This document shows, in pieces, positions 1 to 10,951 of a DNA stretch of 64,000 nucleotides. The translations under genes were made by a program, and so were the position numbers. The notes beneath the pieces are model-generated. The model did no database searches, was not told the origin of the DNA, and saw nothing but the letters and a program-made list of their open reading frames with translations. Source of the DNA: Patellaria atrata CBS 101060 (lineage: Eukaryota > Ascomycota > Dothideomycetes > Patellariales > Patellariaceae); contig MU006094.1 in NCBI GenBank assembly GCA_010093705.1, positions 595,550 through 659,549 of the forward strand. The letters run 5' to 3'. Positions within the stretch are counted from its first letter, which is position 1, and each line of letters starts with the position of its first letter.

Positions 1-862
1 CGGGGGGAGACTTCGGATACGATGATCTTTTCCGCCCCCTTGGCTTTGAGTGTTTGGATGACGGAAAGGCCGATGGGACCACCTCCAAGGATCAAGACCG
101 CATCTCCGGCTTTGAAAGGGGATATCTTTACAGCATGCCATGCCACGGCTAGAGGCTCAACCAGTGCCCCTATTTCCAGAGAGACGTTGTCCGGAAGATG
201 GTAGAGACACGATTCTGGCACTACTACGTGCTCGGAGAGGCCTCCTCCCCAACCTGCACACAGCGTCAGTTAAGCTCATATTACTCCATGATGATCGATA
301 GAGATGCGTACCGCTTAGCCCAACAAACCCGTTGCTATAGCAGCAATTGATCAAGCCTTCTTTACATGCACCACAAGTCCCATCATAGATGATAGGTTGA
401 AGTACTACTCGATCTCCTACCTTGAAATCATTGACACCTTCTCCTACTTCTTCTACCACACCACTGAACTCGTGCCCGAATGTGAGAGGCACAGTTTCAC
501 CGGTAAGGGGGTGTGGAGTTGTTGGACAGAGACTAGGCCCACCAAGGTACTCATGGAGATCTATATATCATTAACTTTGCTTGCCGATGTTCGCGTGGTA
601 GCTCTTGGTTCTAAAGAGTTCCTAAAACAGGGGATATTTCCAAACAATTGCATACCGCTACCACATATCCCTACCCACGCTGGTTTCATCTGCAAGCACA
701 CTCCTCATCAGTACGGATTGTGCATCATATCGTACACCAAACTGAAGAACTCACTTTGACCTGACCCTTTCCCAGCTGGGGTACCGGGATATCCTCAAGT
801 CTAAGGTCTTCCTTCCCATGGAACCTAACCGCCTTCATCGTCCCATTTTCTGCTGAAGCCAT
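1..862 (-). CDS. (R,R)-butanediol dehydrogenase-like zinc alcohol dehydrogenase, cut by the window edge
   Basis: Medium-chain zinc dehydrogenase, probably interconverting acetoin and 2,3-butanediol with NAD in the cytosol. Read exons on the minus strand: 862-755, 689-656, 560-312 and 253 to beyond base 1. The joined protein starts MASAENGTMKAVRFHGK, then ICGSDLHEYLGGP (catalytic zinc Cys and His region), GHEFSGVVEEVGEG (second zinc ligand pair), a CGAC-KEGLINCC structural-zinc-like cysteine cluster, and GGGPIG of the Rossmann fold. The DLHEYLGGP signature separates this butanediol/threonine dehydrogenase-like group from plain alcohol dehydrogenases. All four introns or joins keep frame with GT-AG ends. 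The C-terminal third lies outside the window. Substrate is inferred from family. Confidence 0.88.
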
Positions 863-1516
863 AGTTGAATTTTAAGTCAAAATCTAATTCAAGAATAAGT
901 GTTCTCAATAGTCAGTTAACGACGGTCCAAAGACACACGTACACCAAATATAGGCAAGACTATTGATCACTTGCCCCCACTCTCGACACCACGTCAGACT
1001 ATAACTATAATGACGGGATACCCAATGCGGTACTACTCCAGGGAAGCTTGGCCCCGCATCTCCCCTATGCGGGGTGTCAAACTGGCGGGGTAGCTGTATC
1101 CTTCCCTGTACGCTTCCCTACACTGTATGCCCGATGGCGTATGGGCGATTGTGGCCCCGTAAAACTTCAGGAGGATTCTGTACAGTATGGGGCGCATCCT
1201 TTCCAATTGTAGCGTACAAAAGGCTCGTGAACGTTCAGACAAAGGACGGATGCTATTTTGGTGTCCACACATGTCGCGAGCTACAGAACTGAGTGTGGAG
1301 AGAAACGGTGATGATTGAGACCAGCAATGCCAAAGGCATGTCCAGTCATCTATGATGGGAATACAAGACTAAAGGCAATTTGGCCGCCGACGTACCTGTT
1401 CGCAGGACGCATACTCCAACGATTCCTCGATGTCTCCATCCATCATTCTGTGAATTACCAATCCCAGGGGTAAGGCAGTAGTTCATAGCCAGTTGCAAAA
1501 GACGCACCGTACACAC
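863..1516. other. Intergenic: promoter of the butanediol dehydrogenase gene and 3' flank of the Ama1-like gene
   Basis: No gene recognised. Both flanking genes are on the minus strand, so this stretch must hold the dehydrogenase promoter. Short open frames on both strands near 1033-1292 overlap each other and show no known domain. Confidence 0.5.
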
Positions 1517-4325
1517 CTACCTGATAACTCTCCCATCATCCCTCTCAACCCCATGTAATCCCTCCAAGATATCACTTCCCCCGAGTAAACCCCCACCCCG
1601 TCTCCTTTTTCTCTCCTCTCCCCAAATCTCATGAAACTTGATGCTGCAATCGCTCGTCGCAACCACCAGACATCCCTCTTCCTGCGTTCTATTCCACCAC
1701 ATGCCACCCTCACCCCTATTTCCCATATTCGGGCCACCGGGGTATGGAATAGCGTATAGCGCTCTAATCTCATCAAACCACGGTATCGCAACCACCTGCT
1801 CGCATGCTGGCCAAGTGAACACCGCAATGCGGTAGGGGTGCTCTGGTTGTGCGAAGCCAAAGGTGGCAGCTATCTCGCGACGTGTCGTGCTCCAGACAAG
1901 ACTAGTAACCTGGGCGCTGCAGTCGATGGTTGCGAGGCACGCCCCTGAAAGCGTATGGTAGAAGTGAATGCAGCGATCATTGGAACCACCACCGATGGCG
2001 ATGAGACCACGCTGAAAAGGACAGAAGGCGATTGCTTTGATCGCGGCGTTGAGAGTCCATTGATGTTTTGCTGCGGAAGCATCCAGAGAAAGGACTGAAT
2101 CGACACCAGGGATTATTGTCCATGTTTTGGAGCCGTCACGACCGATGCGAACATTGAGAACAGCAGGTGCAGTTGGATTGTGGTTTGCCAGGACCTTTTT
2201 TGTCTCGAAGAGATAGCAGATATTGTCGTTCGCGCCTGTTGTGAAGAACTCTCCGTCTGGTGACCAAGCCAGGCCGCACACTTGCTGTGAGTGGGGTGAA
2301 AGCCGTGCGAGAAGGGTCATGGAGCCGTGCCAGTCAAAAAGCGCGCAGGTCTGTTCATTAGGCCATTCGATGGCATAGAAATATATGTGACCAGCCTCAT
2401 CGCCAACGAGAAGTTCTTCCGTATTAACAGTGATTGCAGGATCCCGAATCGATTGTCTCTTAACGATCGTGGGGCGAAAACAGACGCATGATACCGATCC
2501 CGGCTGCCGTGAGTCGAATCGTGGTTCCTGATCGAGTGGACTCCAGAGAGTGATGTGGCCGTCAGCACGACCAACTGCAAGAATAGCTGAACCACCTTGA
2601 GTCGAGGAGAATGCTATTGATGTAACGTGTGCTGTTGAGATCGTATTCAGACCATTTGGGGTATTAACACCCCGAGCTTCAGACCAAAGATATACATGGG
2701 ATCCTAGGCCCACCGCGAGGCACTTGACTGTATGAGAGTACGCAAGCAGGGAACAGTAGAAGTCATCCCTCAAAGACGGCGCGTCTAGAACTGTAACAGA
2801 AAGTTAGCAAATGCAAAGTACTCCAGATTCGATCAAGTCATATCTGAAAGGAATGATAGGCACTGGTTTGCGCTGTTTTCTATTTTTCTTATTTACTATC
2901 ATAAGTTAGCGAAAGCTTATGTTTCGTCTTGTTAGGGACTCAACAAGAAACAGAGCCTTCTTTGACCCACTGATTGTCTTTCCATGTGGTATTTGTATAG
3001 AAATCACCTAACCGATTACCGTCGTTGTGATTTTCGGCATTTTTGGAAAGGACGGAACCGAGTATGCGTTCTGTGCGATCAAGATCTAGAGCGAGTGCCA
3101 GACGTCGCTCAAACGTTTCACCTTGACTATCAGGGTCTATTTGATCAAGAAAAGCTGACTTATAAAGAGGAGCGTTGGTTCCGCTACCAATCATACCACC
3201 TCTACCATCGGGAACGGCTATAGAGCTATCACTAACGATTGATGAACCTCCTACGTTCCAGACGGCACCTACACTAACCCGACGAATTCCTAAAGGGTTA
3301 CGGTGGTTACTGAGAACGCCCGGACTATTTGCGGATACCGACCTTGGACGGAGATTATTAATCCGGGACGGACTCATGTCCTCAGTGCCCTGGAGTGTAT
3401 TACGTATTCGCCGCGTGAAAGGATCGGGGCCTGCAGTACGGTTGCGGGATATTCTCTCGTGGAAGGTCAATGTATCGGCAGGTTTCCCCACCTCAAAACT
3501 ATCTCTTGGGCTTCCTAATGAGGGTCTCCTAGGGATAAATCGATCGGGAGTGGAGCCTCCTGCTATCGACCGTGGAGAAACAGCTCCGAAACCAGATCTT
3601 CTGTACGGGAGAGACGGCCGACGTAAAGGAAGCGGGGATAGAGGACTGGAACCACGACTCCTACGAAGCAGTGTAAAGCCTTCTCCTAACAGGTTTAGTG
3701 GAGTAAGTGTAGGTGAAGTGTTCATCTCAGTCTTATACATCAGTGAAACCTCCTTGCTCTCCGCGCAAGAGGATTTAGGTCTATGAAGATCAGAAGACGG
3801 AAAGGGTACTACAATTTCTTTTTCGTTGGATATTTCAAATCTCGAGATGTCTGAATTCCGTAATCCGGAAGTCAAGTCTGAACAAAAGGAACCATCGGAT
3901 GAGTAACCCTCGTCGGTTTCAGCGGTACCATCACTTTGAAAGTAGTCCCATTTAGTAGCGGATCGAGGGTATGATTCTGCTGAATATTGCGACTGCGTAA
4001 TCTTTACTGTAGTTCGTTTTGAATTGTTCTCTTCAGAACTAATGTGTGAACATTGAGTCAATTTAGCAATATGCTTGCGAGATGAACCCTCAGTCTTCTT
4101 CGTCTCAGGGCTGACTTGAACATGACTTCCTGGGGTTAAAGCTCGTCGGCTCTCCCAGATGCAATTCGAGTACCTTTGTAAAGTGTCATGGTTGAAGTCA
4201 TTCTTGTCCCCTGAGGATGACTTGTTTTGTGGACTTGGACAGAACCCCTCATCTTCGTGGAGGTAATCTAACGTGGACAAGTTGAGATATCGTGACTCAT
4301 GCTGTGATTGTCGGTCTGATTCCAT
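1517..4325 (-). CDS. AMA1: Cdc20/Fizzy-family APC/C activator, probably the meiosis-specific Ama1 type
   Basis: WD40 adaptor that recruits substrates to the anaphase-promoting complex; the Ama1 branch acts in meiosis and spore formation. Exons as read: 4325-2971, 2879-2844 and 2792-1517, giving 888 aa. The N-terminal 450 residues are Ser-rich and carry the C-box DRFIPRR at residues 261-267. The small second exon supplies RKPVPIIPF, and the third resumes with VLDAPSLRDDFY, the family's entry to the beta-propeller, followed by WD repeats. The protein ends GRVIR, an Ile-Arg tail that binds the APC/C. The first intron is GT-AG; the second reads as AT-AC (see findings). The Ama1 rather than Cdc20 or Cdh1 assignment rests on the long, weakly conserved N-terminus and is inference. 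It is divergent from BET4. Confidence 0.85.
2793..2843 (-). other. Predicted 51-bp AT-AC intron in the Ama1-like gene
   Basis: On the minus strand the intron begins ATATGACTTG and ends CTGTTAC, with a GCTAAC branch-like sequence about 10 bases before its end. Removing exactly these 51 bases joins PF-R-VLDAP, the invariant peptide of Cdc20-family proteins, in frame. I find no GT-AG pair here that does the same. Confidence 0.5.
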
Positions 4326-4749
4326 ATCGAATTATTCCTGCTTATTTTGTACACATTGAGGAAATTGAATGAAAGGCCCGGACAAATTCGTCCACGCAAT
4401 TTGAAACGCTGGTATTCACAGACCTAATAGAAGGTACCGTGAGACGAAAGTAAACGTATGGTACGAACGGCAGAAGAAAGCTTGCTGTTGCAATTAGTAA
4501 GTAGTCCCGGAATAACAAACGTATTCACACAATAATGCGAGTGCCGCCGTGAAAGATGAAATAATGTTGAGGGAAGAAGGTGTAGGAGTTTAGACCGAAA
4601 GGTGAGGTTGAAGAGAGTACCGTAGCCCGGGCGGCCTTTGATCAGCGGAACGCGTCACTTGCGAGCGTTGCAGTTGCTCTCCCAACTCCAAGCACGATAT
4701 AGTAACTTTCTCAACGAGCAGCTCTTACTTATCCTGAATGACATAGATC
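4326..4749. promoter_or_regulatory. Shared promoter region between the Ama1-like gene and BET4
   Basis: A 424-bp gap between two divergent start codons. It must carry both promoters. I see no recognised motif beyond ordinary mixed sequence. Confidence 0.5.
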
Positions 4750-5963
4750 ATGGCTAGCGTGAGCACTTTTCATTTTTCCAGCGTGAAGTCTAAATAACCA
4801 CTAATACTGGGCGTCGCAGCATGGAGTACCTCGTGTATCGGCCTCAGAAGCTCCTACTGAGAAGTCAAGACAGCAAGAGCTTCGGAAAATCGAACAGTAT
4901 AAGGAACTGGTGAATTTAGTTAACACCAAGGTAAACTATCACAAGACCTTAGTTGCAACATAATACTCAGGTACCCTAGGCCGCAGAACAACAGTATACC
5001 ACAGAGGTTTTAGCACTCACTTCTACGTTGTTGAAGACTAATCCCGAGTATTACACGATATGGAATTATCGACGCAGGATACTTCAGTACCAGTTCAACC
5101 AATATGTCAAGGACCGGGCTCTCGGCGACGAAAACCATCAAGATGGGCAGGCGAACGTTGGCTCCGACCTCATTACGACTGACCTTCGTTTCATTATCCC
5201 TCTACTCATCGAATACCCTAAATGCTATTGGATATGGAATCATAGGTTGTGGTTATTACAACAATCATCCACCATATCGGGAGATAGTGTTTCCCTTCAG
5301 CTATGGCAGGAAGAGCTTGGGTTGGTAGGGAAAATGCTGCGTAGGGACAGTAGGAACTTCCTCGGCTGGAATTATAGACGACACGTGGTCGCTCAGTTAG
5401 AATTCCTGGGTCAACCGGAAAAGGAATCAGAGAGCATGACGGAAACCGAGTTCGCTTATACCACGAGAATGATCAAAGTCAATTTGTCCAACTTCTCAGC
5501 CTGGCATAATAGGAGTAAACTTATACCGAAATTACTTAACGAACGTAGTGCCGATGAATCAGCGCGGCGGAAGGTTCTTGATGCGGAATTTAAGCAGATC
5601 CAACGAGCGCTCTATACGGATCCCTATGATCAGTCACTGTGGTTCTATTATCAATTTCTAATGAGCACAATATCTCCCTCAGCGAAAAGGAGCTCTTTAA
5701 TTTTGCTGGAAATCACGAACTATGATCGCTTAAACTTTTACGAGCGCGAACTCGACAACCTGAGAGATATGCTGGACGGTGCTGAAGATTGCAAATGGAT
5801 ATACCAAGCCCTATTACAATATACATCTATCTATCTCGAACTGGATGCCGGTAACAAGACTATCACGACCTCCGAGATGCGGGCCTGGCTTGAAGAGCTT
5901 CGTAAACTCGATCCTCTTCGAAAGTCAAGATGGGATGACATGGAACAACGTCTTAATCTTTGA
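4750..5963 (+). CDS. BET4: Rab geranylgeranyltransferase (GGTase II) alpha subunit
   Basis: With Bet2 and the Rab escort protein it adds geranylgeranyl groups to Rab GTPases, anchoring them to membranes for vesicle traffic. Exons 4750-4758, 4820-4930 and 4980-5963 give 367 aa. The first exon codes only Met-Ala-Ser, and the join gives the conserved start MASHGVPR. The body carries PPTA repeats with the typical Trp-Asn-x-Arg cores: WNYRRRIL, WNHRLWLL, WNYRRHVV and WHNRSKLI. Both introns are GT-AG with TAG/CAG acceptors and keep frame. An acceptor at 4970 instead of 4979 would create an in-frame TAG, so 4979 was chosen. Its stop lies 16 bp from that of the convergent GH51 gene. Confidence 0.93.
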
Positions 5964-5979
5964 TCCATTGTTAAGGGCC

Positions 5980-7674
5980 TCAGCTCTTCCATCTCAACAT
6001 GGTCAGCGAGAGCTTGGGGAAAGAAAAGCTATTTGCTCCATCCCAAGTGCTTTCAGTAATACCAACTTCACAGCTGTCGCTTGTATTGACGACATTTATA
6101 TCACGGCCGGATACCGTGTACACTTGGACATCTGAACCCTCAATACCATCCAAACGTACCGAAAAATCCTTAGTTTCGTGGATATTTACGACAGCCATAC
6201 TTATCATTCCATCATCCGAGATTGCTGCGCTTACGTCTAACCAAGGAGTCTCGATCGTGCCTCGGATCCAGACTGGCATCGTTGGACCTTCGTATTCTCC
6301 ACATCTAACGTTCACTGCTAGTGTATGACCTCGCATATACTTGCTGAACAATAATAGAGGCCACCATGTAGTCTGCTTAAGAATTCCCGACTTTGTAGTC
6401 ACCAATGGTGATATTACGTTTACTGACTGCGCAATGTTGGCCATTCCTATGTAACGGGATTGACGGATGAAGACATTCAGCCAGATGCTGACAGCGAGAG
6501 CATCTGAAAGTGTGTACCTGCTCTCAAGGTTAGCAGATTACAGTACAGAGCGTGAATTCCCAAAGCAAAGCGTAAGTGACGCACTTCTCTTCAGCTCCCT
6601 GCTCTCCGGGTGCTCTTAGGGGATCCCATACATTCCACTCATCAAAACAAATTGTCTGTCGAGGCACTGTTGGGGGCACCTTATTCTCGATGCGAGCTAA
6701 GTCGATCAGACCTGCTGTTATCTCAATAGCTCTCTCAGCAGAGCGAGGAGCTATCAAAAGTTAGGAGTCCCCAAAAACGTATTGGAGCTGACATCTTACC
6801 TGTTGCATTTGGAAGATGCTCCGAGGAAGCTGTGTAGATGTGTATACTATGCATCGAGATCAACGAAGCGGTGGTATCGCCACCTAGGCCATGGATATCA
6901 CATCGGATACATTCTTTCAAGACGTAAGAATCCCAAGTGCTATATCCATCTTGTCCGCAAAGTATCAACTGTATGGAGGGATCTAGAAGTTTGAGTGCTT
7001 TTGCCCATTGGTATGCTCTTTTCGCATAGTCTTCCTTGGTCATTTGACCGACCTGCCATGGTCCCCACATTTCGTTCCCTAGAGCCCAATACTTGACATT
7101 ATATGGCTTCTCTCGACCATTTTTCCGCCGGAGGTTTGCGTAATAGGTATTGGCCGAAGAATTGCAGTACTCAACCCATCCCAGGGCTTCATCAAGAGTT
7201 CCTGTCCCAAAATTCAAAGCAAGATAGGGCTCAGTACGAACGACTTCACACCAATGAAGAAATTCATCAGTTCCAAATTCATTAGTCTCCAGTCCCAACC
7301 ACGCGAGCTCGGGTCTAGGTGGTCGCTGATCTTTAGGTCCAACTCCGTCCAGCCAATGATAGGTGGCAACAAAGTTTCCACCAGGATATCTAACTACGGG
7401 CACTTTCAATTCTTGTAGAGCCTCAATAACATCCTTGCGGAAACCGTTTTCGTCTGACAGAGGATTTCCTGGGTCGTATATCCCTCCATAGATACATCGA
7501 CCCATGTGCCTGGTTACAATATCAGCATTGATCTGGTTTATTAAAACGGCATCTCGATTTCACCCACTCCGTGAACCCTCCATAGATGTTGTCATTTATT
7601 TTAGATATCTTATGTGATGCATTGATTGATATCGATGGTTCTTCTGTGTCTAAGATCTTGGTAAAGGCAGCCAT
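5980..7674 (-). CDS. GH51 alpha-L-arabinofuranosidase, intracellular type
   Basis: Releases terminal alpha-L-arabinofuranose from arabino-oligosaccharides. Exons 7674-7568, 7509-6800, 6750-6585 and 6517-5980 join in frame to 506 aa, the usual length for non-secreted GH51 enzymes. The start MAAFTKILDTEE has no signal peptide. Hallmarks: INDNIYGGFTEHMGRCIYGG near the N-terminus, RYPGGNF, the acid/base Glu in WALGNEMWGP, and the nucleophile Glu in CFDEWNVWD, followed by TTWWPL and the C-terminal beta domain. All three introns are GT-AG (donors GTGGGT, GTAAGA, GTGCGT). It is divergent from an MFS sugar transporter, which fits uptake followed by cytosolic cleavage of arabinose oligomers. The convergent BET4 gene is almost abutting. 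Confidence 0.93.
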
Positions 7675-8440
7675 TGTGGTTAGAGACTCGGTCTTGAGGG
7701 GATAATTTTAAGGAATTTAGAAATACTGATAGGCAGCTGATTAAAGAGTTTATTAAATGATCACAATATGCTTTATTTCTGATCCTTTACATGTGGAGAG
7801 ACGCATATTCATGAGTCGAACAGGAAAGGTATTACTATCCGTTATCCCCACTCACCTGCAGCAGTCCATCCACCACGCTAGTATATCTGTTTAGCCATAC
7901 GATTGGTGGACAATACTTTTCCTTGTAGAACTGACCTGGGTCTTCGGTACTTATTCCAACGACGTGCGAGCCCCAAACTGACACAATACATCACCGTATA
8001 GGTCGACATCTTGCTCTGACTTGACAATTAAGTTTACAGAGTCACCCTGCCTATACTAATGTGGAAATGAACCCGTTAGCCACCAGATTTCGGGACCTTA
8101 TTCATGAAGCTCTTATTTGACCGTTTCTGAAGAACCCCGAGACTAGGATGTCTTTATAGGCGGTACATGGATATATGAATCTTCTCCGCAAATACTCCTC
8201 CCGCTAGATATCTGGCGAACTAGAGATCTCAAGCATGGATGAATGCTAGTGAACTATGCTAGGATGTGTATGCTAGGATGTGTATACTAGGTAAACAACC
8301 GAGGATCATATCCTGCCATGTCGATACTCGATATAACACCTGTGTCGTACCCGGCCTTCGGAAACCGAGCTCTCTTCTATTGCTCGCTTTTCCTGAGATT
8401 TTGTAACTTCTAACTAACGAAGAAGAGGAAAAATTGCAAA
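7675..8440. promoter_or_regulatory. Shared promoter of GH51 and sugar-transporter genes with GGCTAA-type sites
   Basis: A 766-bp divergent promoter. On the minus strand GGCTAAA lies at 7890-7896 and GGCTAAC at 8075-8081; GGCTAA is the known core of XlnR/Xyr1-type regulators of pentose and hemicellulose genes. A 14-bp unit, GCTAGGATGTGTAT, is directly repeated at 8258-8271 and 8272-8285. Binding is not shown; two six-base matches in 766 bp could be chance. Confidence 0.4.
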
Positions 8441-10399
8441 ATGGCGCTCCCTCCCAAATGGTACCAAGTAAGGAACATGCTGGTCTCAAGATTCGAACTT
8501 CTCTAACACCCCTTTCAGTTCCTCATTGGCGTCTTCGCCTCTCTTGGTTCGCTTTTATTTGGTTACGATCTAGGTGTTATTGCCGGAGCCATTGCTTCGC
8601 AGTCTTTTGTCTCCCAGTTCGTTCCAAATGACGACGAGAAGTATTGGAATCTGAATCCCCCCCATGATTCGATTAGCTAATGAGCAAAACTCTTAGGGGC
8701 GCCGTAGTCTCTGTCTTTACCGGCGGCGCGTTCTTTGGCGCCATGTTCGCTGGGCCGACGGGTGATTACTTTGGACGGAAAATTACAATCCTGACTGGTG
8801 CATTGATCTTCTGTTTGGGCGGTGCTCTTCAAACAGCAGCCCAGAGTCTCGATTATCTCTATTCAGGCCGTTGCATCGCTGGTTTAGGGTAAGGGGATAT
8901 GTAATTCAGTATACGAGGCGGAAACTGATATCAAAATTAGTGTTGGATTTCTGGTCATGATCGTTCCTTTATATCAAGCAGAGTTATCCCATCCTTCTAT
9001 CCGTGGACGTATAACTTCGCTCCAACAGTTCATGCTCGGTATTGGAGCGTTGATTGCTGCTTGGGCTTCATACGGAACCTATATCAACTTCGCCCCTGAC
9101 AACAGCAGGCAATGGCGTGTAGCCCTTGGAATTCAGATTATCCCTGCCGGAATACTCGCGTTGCTCATTATGCTGTTCCCGGAATCTCCAAGATGGCTCA
9201 TCGATCATGGAAAGCCCGAGGAAGGATTGCAAACATTAGCGAAACTCCACGCGCATGGCAATGTCAATGATCCTTGGGTGCGCGCGGAATACGAACAAAT
9301 CCAGGAAGCGATCACCTTCGAGCATGAGCACGAGGCGAGGTCGTACGTGGAACTCTTTACAAATAAATCATCCTTCCGTCGCCTGTTTATTGCTTGCGCT
9401 CTACAAGCATCGGTACAGATGACTGGCGTATCTGCCATTCAGTATTATTCTGTGGACATTTACGGTCAAATTGGTATTGGCGGAGATGATACCCTGAAAT
9501 ACCAAGCTATCAGCAGTGTCCTCGCATTACTTGCCCAATTCGCTTGTATGATGGTCATCGACTACACAGGTCGCCGGAAACCACTCATCATTGGAAACCT
9601 TGTAAATATGGTAACGTTCATTATCGCAACTATTCTGTTAGCCAAATTCCCCCCGGGAAAAACACAGAACAACTCCGCGTCGTGGGCATTCATTATCATG
9701 ACCTGGTTGTACAATGTCTCTTTTAGTGCAACCTGTGGACCTCTCTCATGGATCATTCCAGCTGAGATATTTGACACAAGGACGAGGTCTAAGGGTGTGT
9801 CGATTGCGACCATGACGTCGTTTGCTTTCAATACGATGATCGGTCAAGTAACGCCGATTGCAATGTCAAATATCCATTACCGATTCTATATCCTGTTCGT
9901 GGTAAGTATCATTTTATCTTCTCCCATGCTATATTTAGCATTCCTCGACCTCTCTACGCTTACTCGACATCTACTGTACCGAGGAGCTGTTGGTTGGGAA
10001 CATTACGGGGACCTCCACACTTTGTACGGTGAAACCAATCGTGCGGCTACGAGAGTCTAGTAAATTTTCCATTTCCAGTACAGTAGAGCGAAAGATAGCT
10101 TGGAGAGCGGGTGTACAATAGGCGAGGCATCCCATGATAATGGAAGCTTTGCCCAATGTACAAGTAATTGATGCTAATTATGTGTGTAGGTCTGTAACTT
10201 TACAAACGCTTTGTTCTTCTGGGCTGTCCTTCCCGAAACAAAGAAGAGACCACTAGAAGAGATGAACTATTTGTTCACGAATGCTCCGTACTTCGTGCCA
10301 TTCATGAAGAAATCTGACTTCGAAACGAACGACCTGACTCATAGGGTGGAGGCTGTTGAGAGGAAGTTGAGCGTAACTGCACATATAGAGAAAGTTTAG
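8441..10399 (+). CDS. MFS sugar transporter (sugar porter family)
   Basis: Twelve-helix plasma-membrane sugar:H+ symporter. Exons 8441-8467, 8519-8640, 8697-8888, 8941-9901 and 10190-10399 give 503 aa. The first exon codes MALPPKWYQ, and the second resumes FLIGVFASLGSLLFGYDLGV, a standard first helix. Further marks are DYFGRK after helix 2, PESPRWLI before the central loop, DYTGRRK after helix 8 and PETKKRPLEEM after helix 12. The central loop is long and hydrophilic. The last intron (9902-10189, 288 bp) is much longer than the others, and its first 53 codons are open in frame. Divergent pairing with the GH51 gene suggests arabinose, pentose or oligosaccharide uptake, but substrate cannot be read from sequence. 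Confidence 0.92.
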
Positions 10400-10951
10400 T
10401 AGTAGAATTATGTTCCACTTCTAGATAACGTACTTGTACAAATTACTGAAATTGTTCCTTTGTCGTGTCTGTTCAACATGTTTCATTTCAAATGTGTTTG
10501 AGCCTCGTCCACTTTGTCAACTTATATAGATATCATGGCTGTAATGGCGAAAATTAAACTATGCTACTTGGCTAAAGCCTGAGCATACTGAAAATGCAAT
10601 GAGCAGTGCAATGAGATATTTATTACACTCGTGGTGGTACCCTTGAACATCCGTGTTCCAAGGGCTCTGGTTCTATAATATTTTCGGCTTAACATCGGGG
10701 GAAAGCCGGAAGCTACAAGTCAACTGCTTTCAGGAATCTTTCCTTTGTTCCACTCCACATTTTCCTTTCTCCACAAACTTCCTCCTATCCATCCAGCGCT
10801 TACCCCAAAAGCTGTCAAATTCGAATTTGCGCATCGATCATAACACCCTATTACGACGGCAACCGACACACAGACATTGAATACCGCGGCGAAGCTTATA
10901 CGGCTTGCAGCCTTGTTTTCTGTTTCGCGCATGATCTCACATTACAGCACA
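10400..10951. other. Intergenic: 3' flank of the transporter, promoter and leader of the KH gene
   Basis: No gene recognised. Both neighbours are on the plus strand, so it includes the KH-protein promoter. Confidence 0.5.

Noticed and set aside
8480-8505. Minus-strand box-B-like GTTCGAATC inside the transporter's first intron
   Set aside because: No box A at the right distance and no stems, so not a tRNA.
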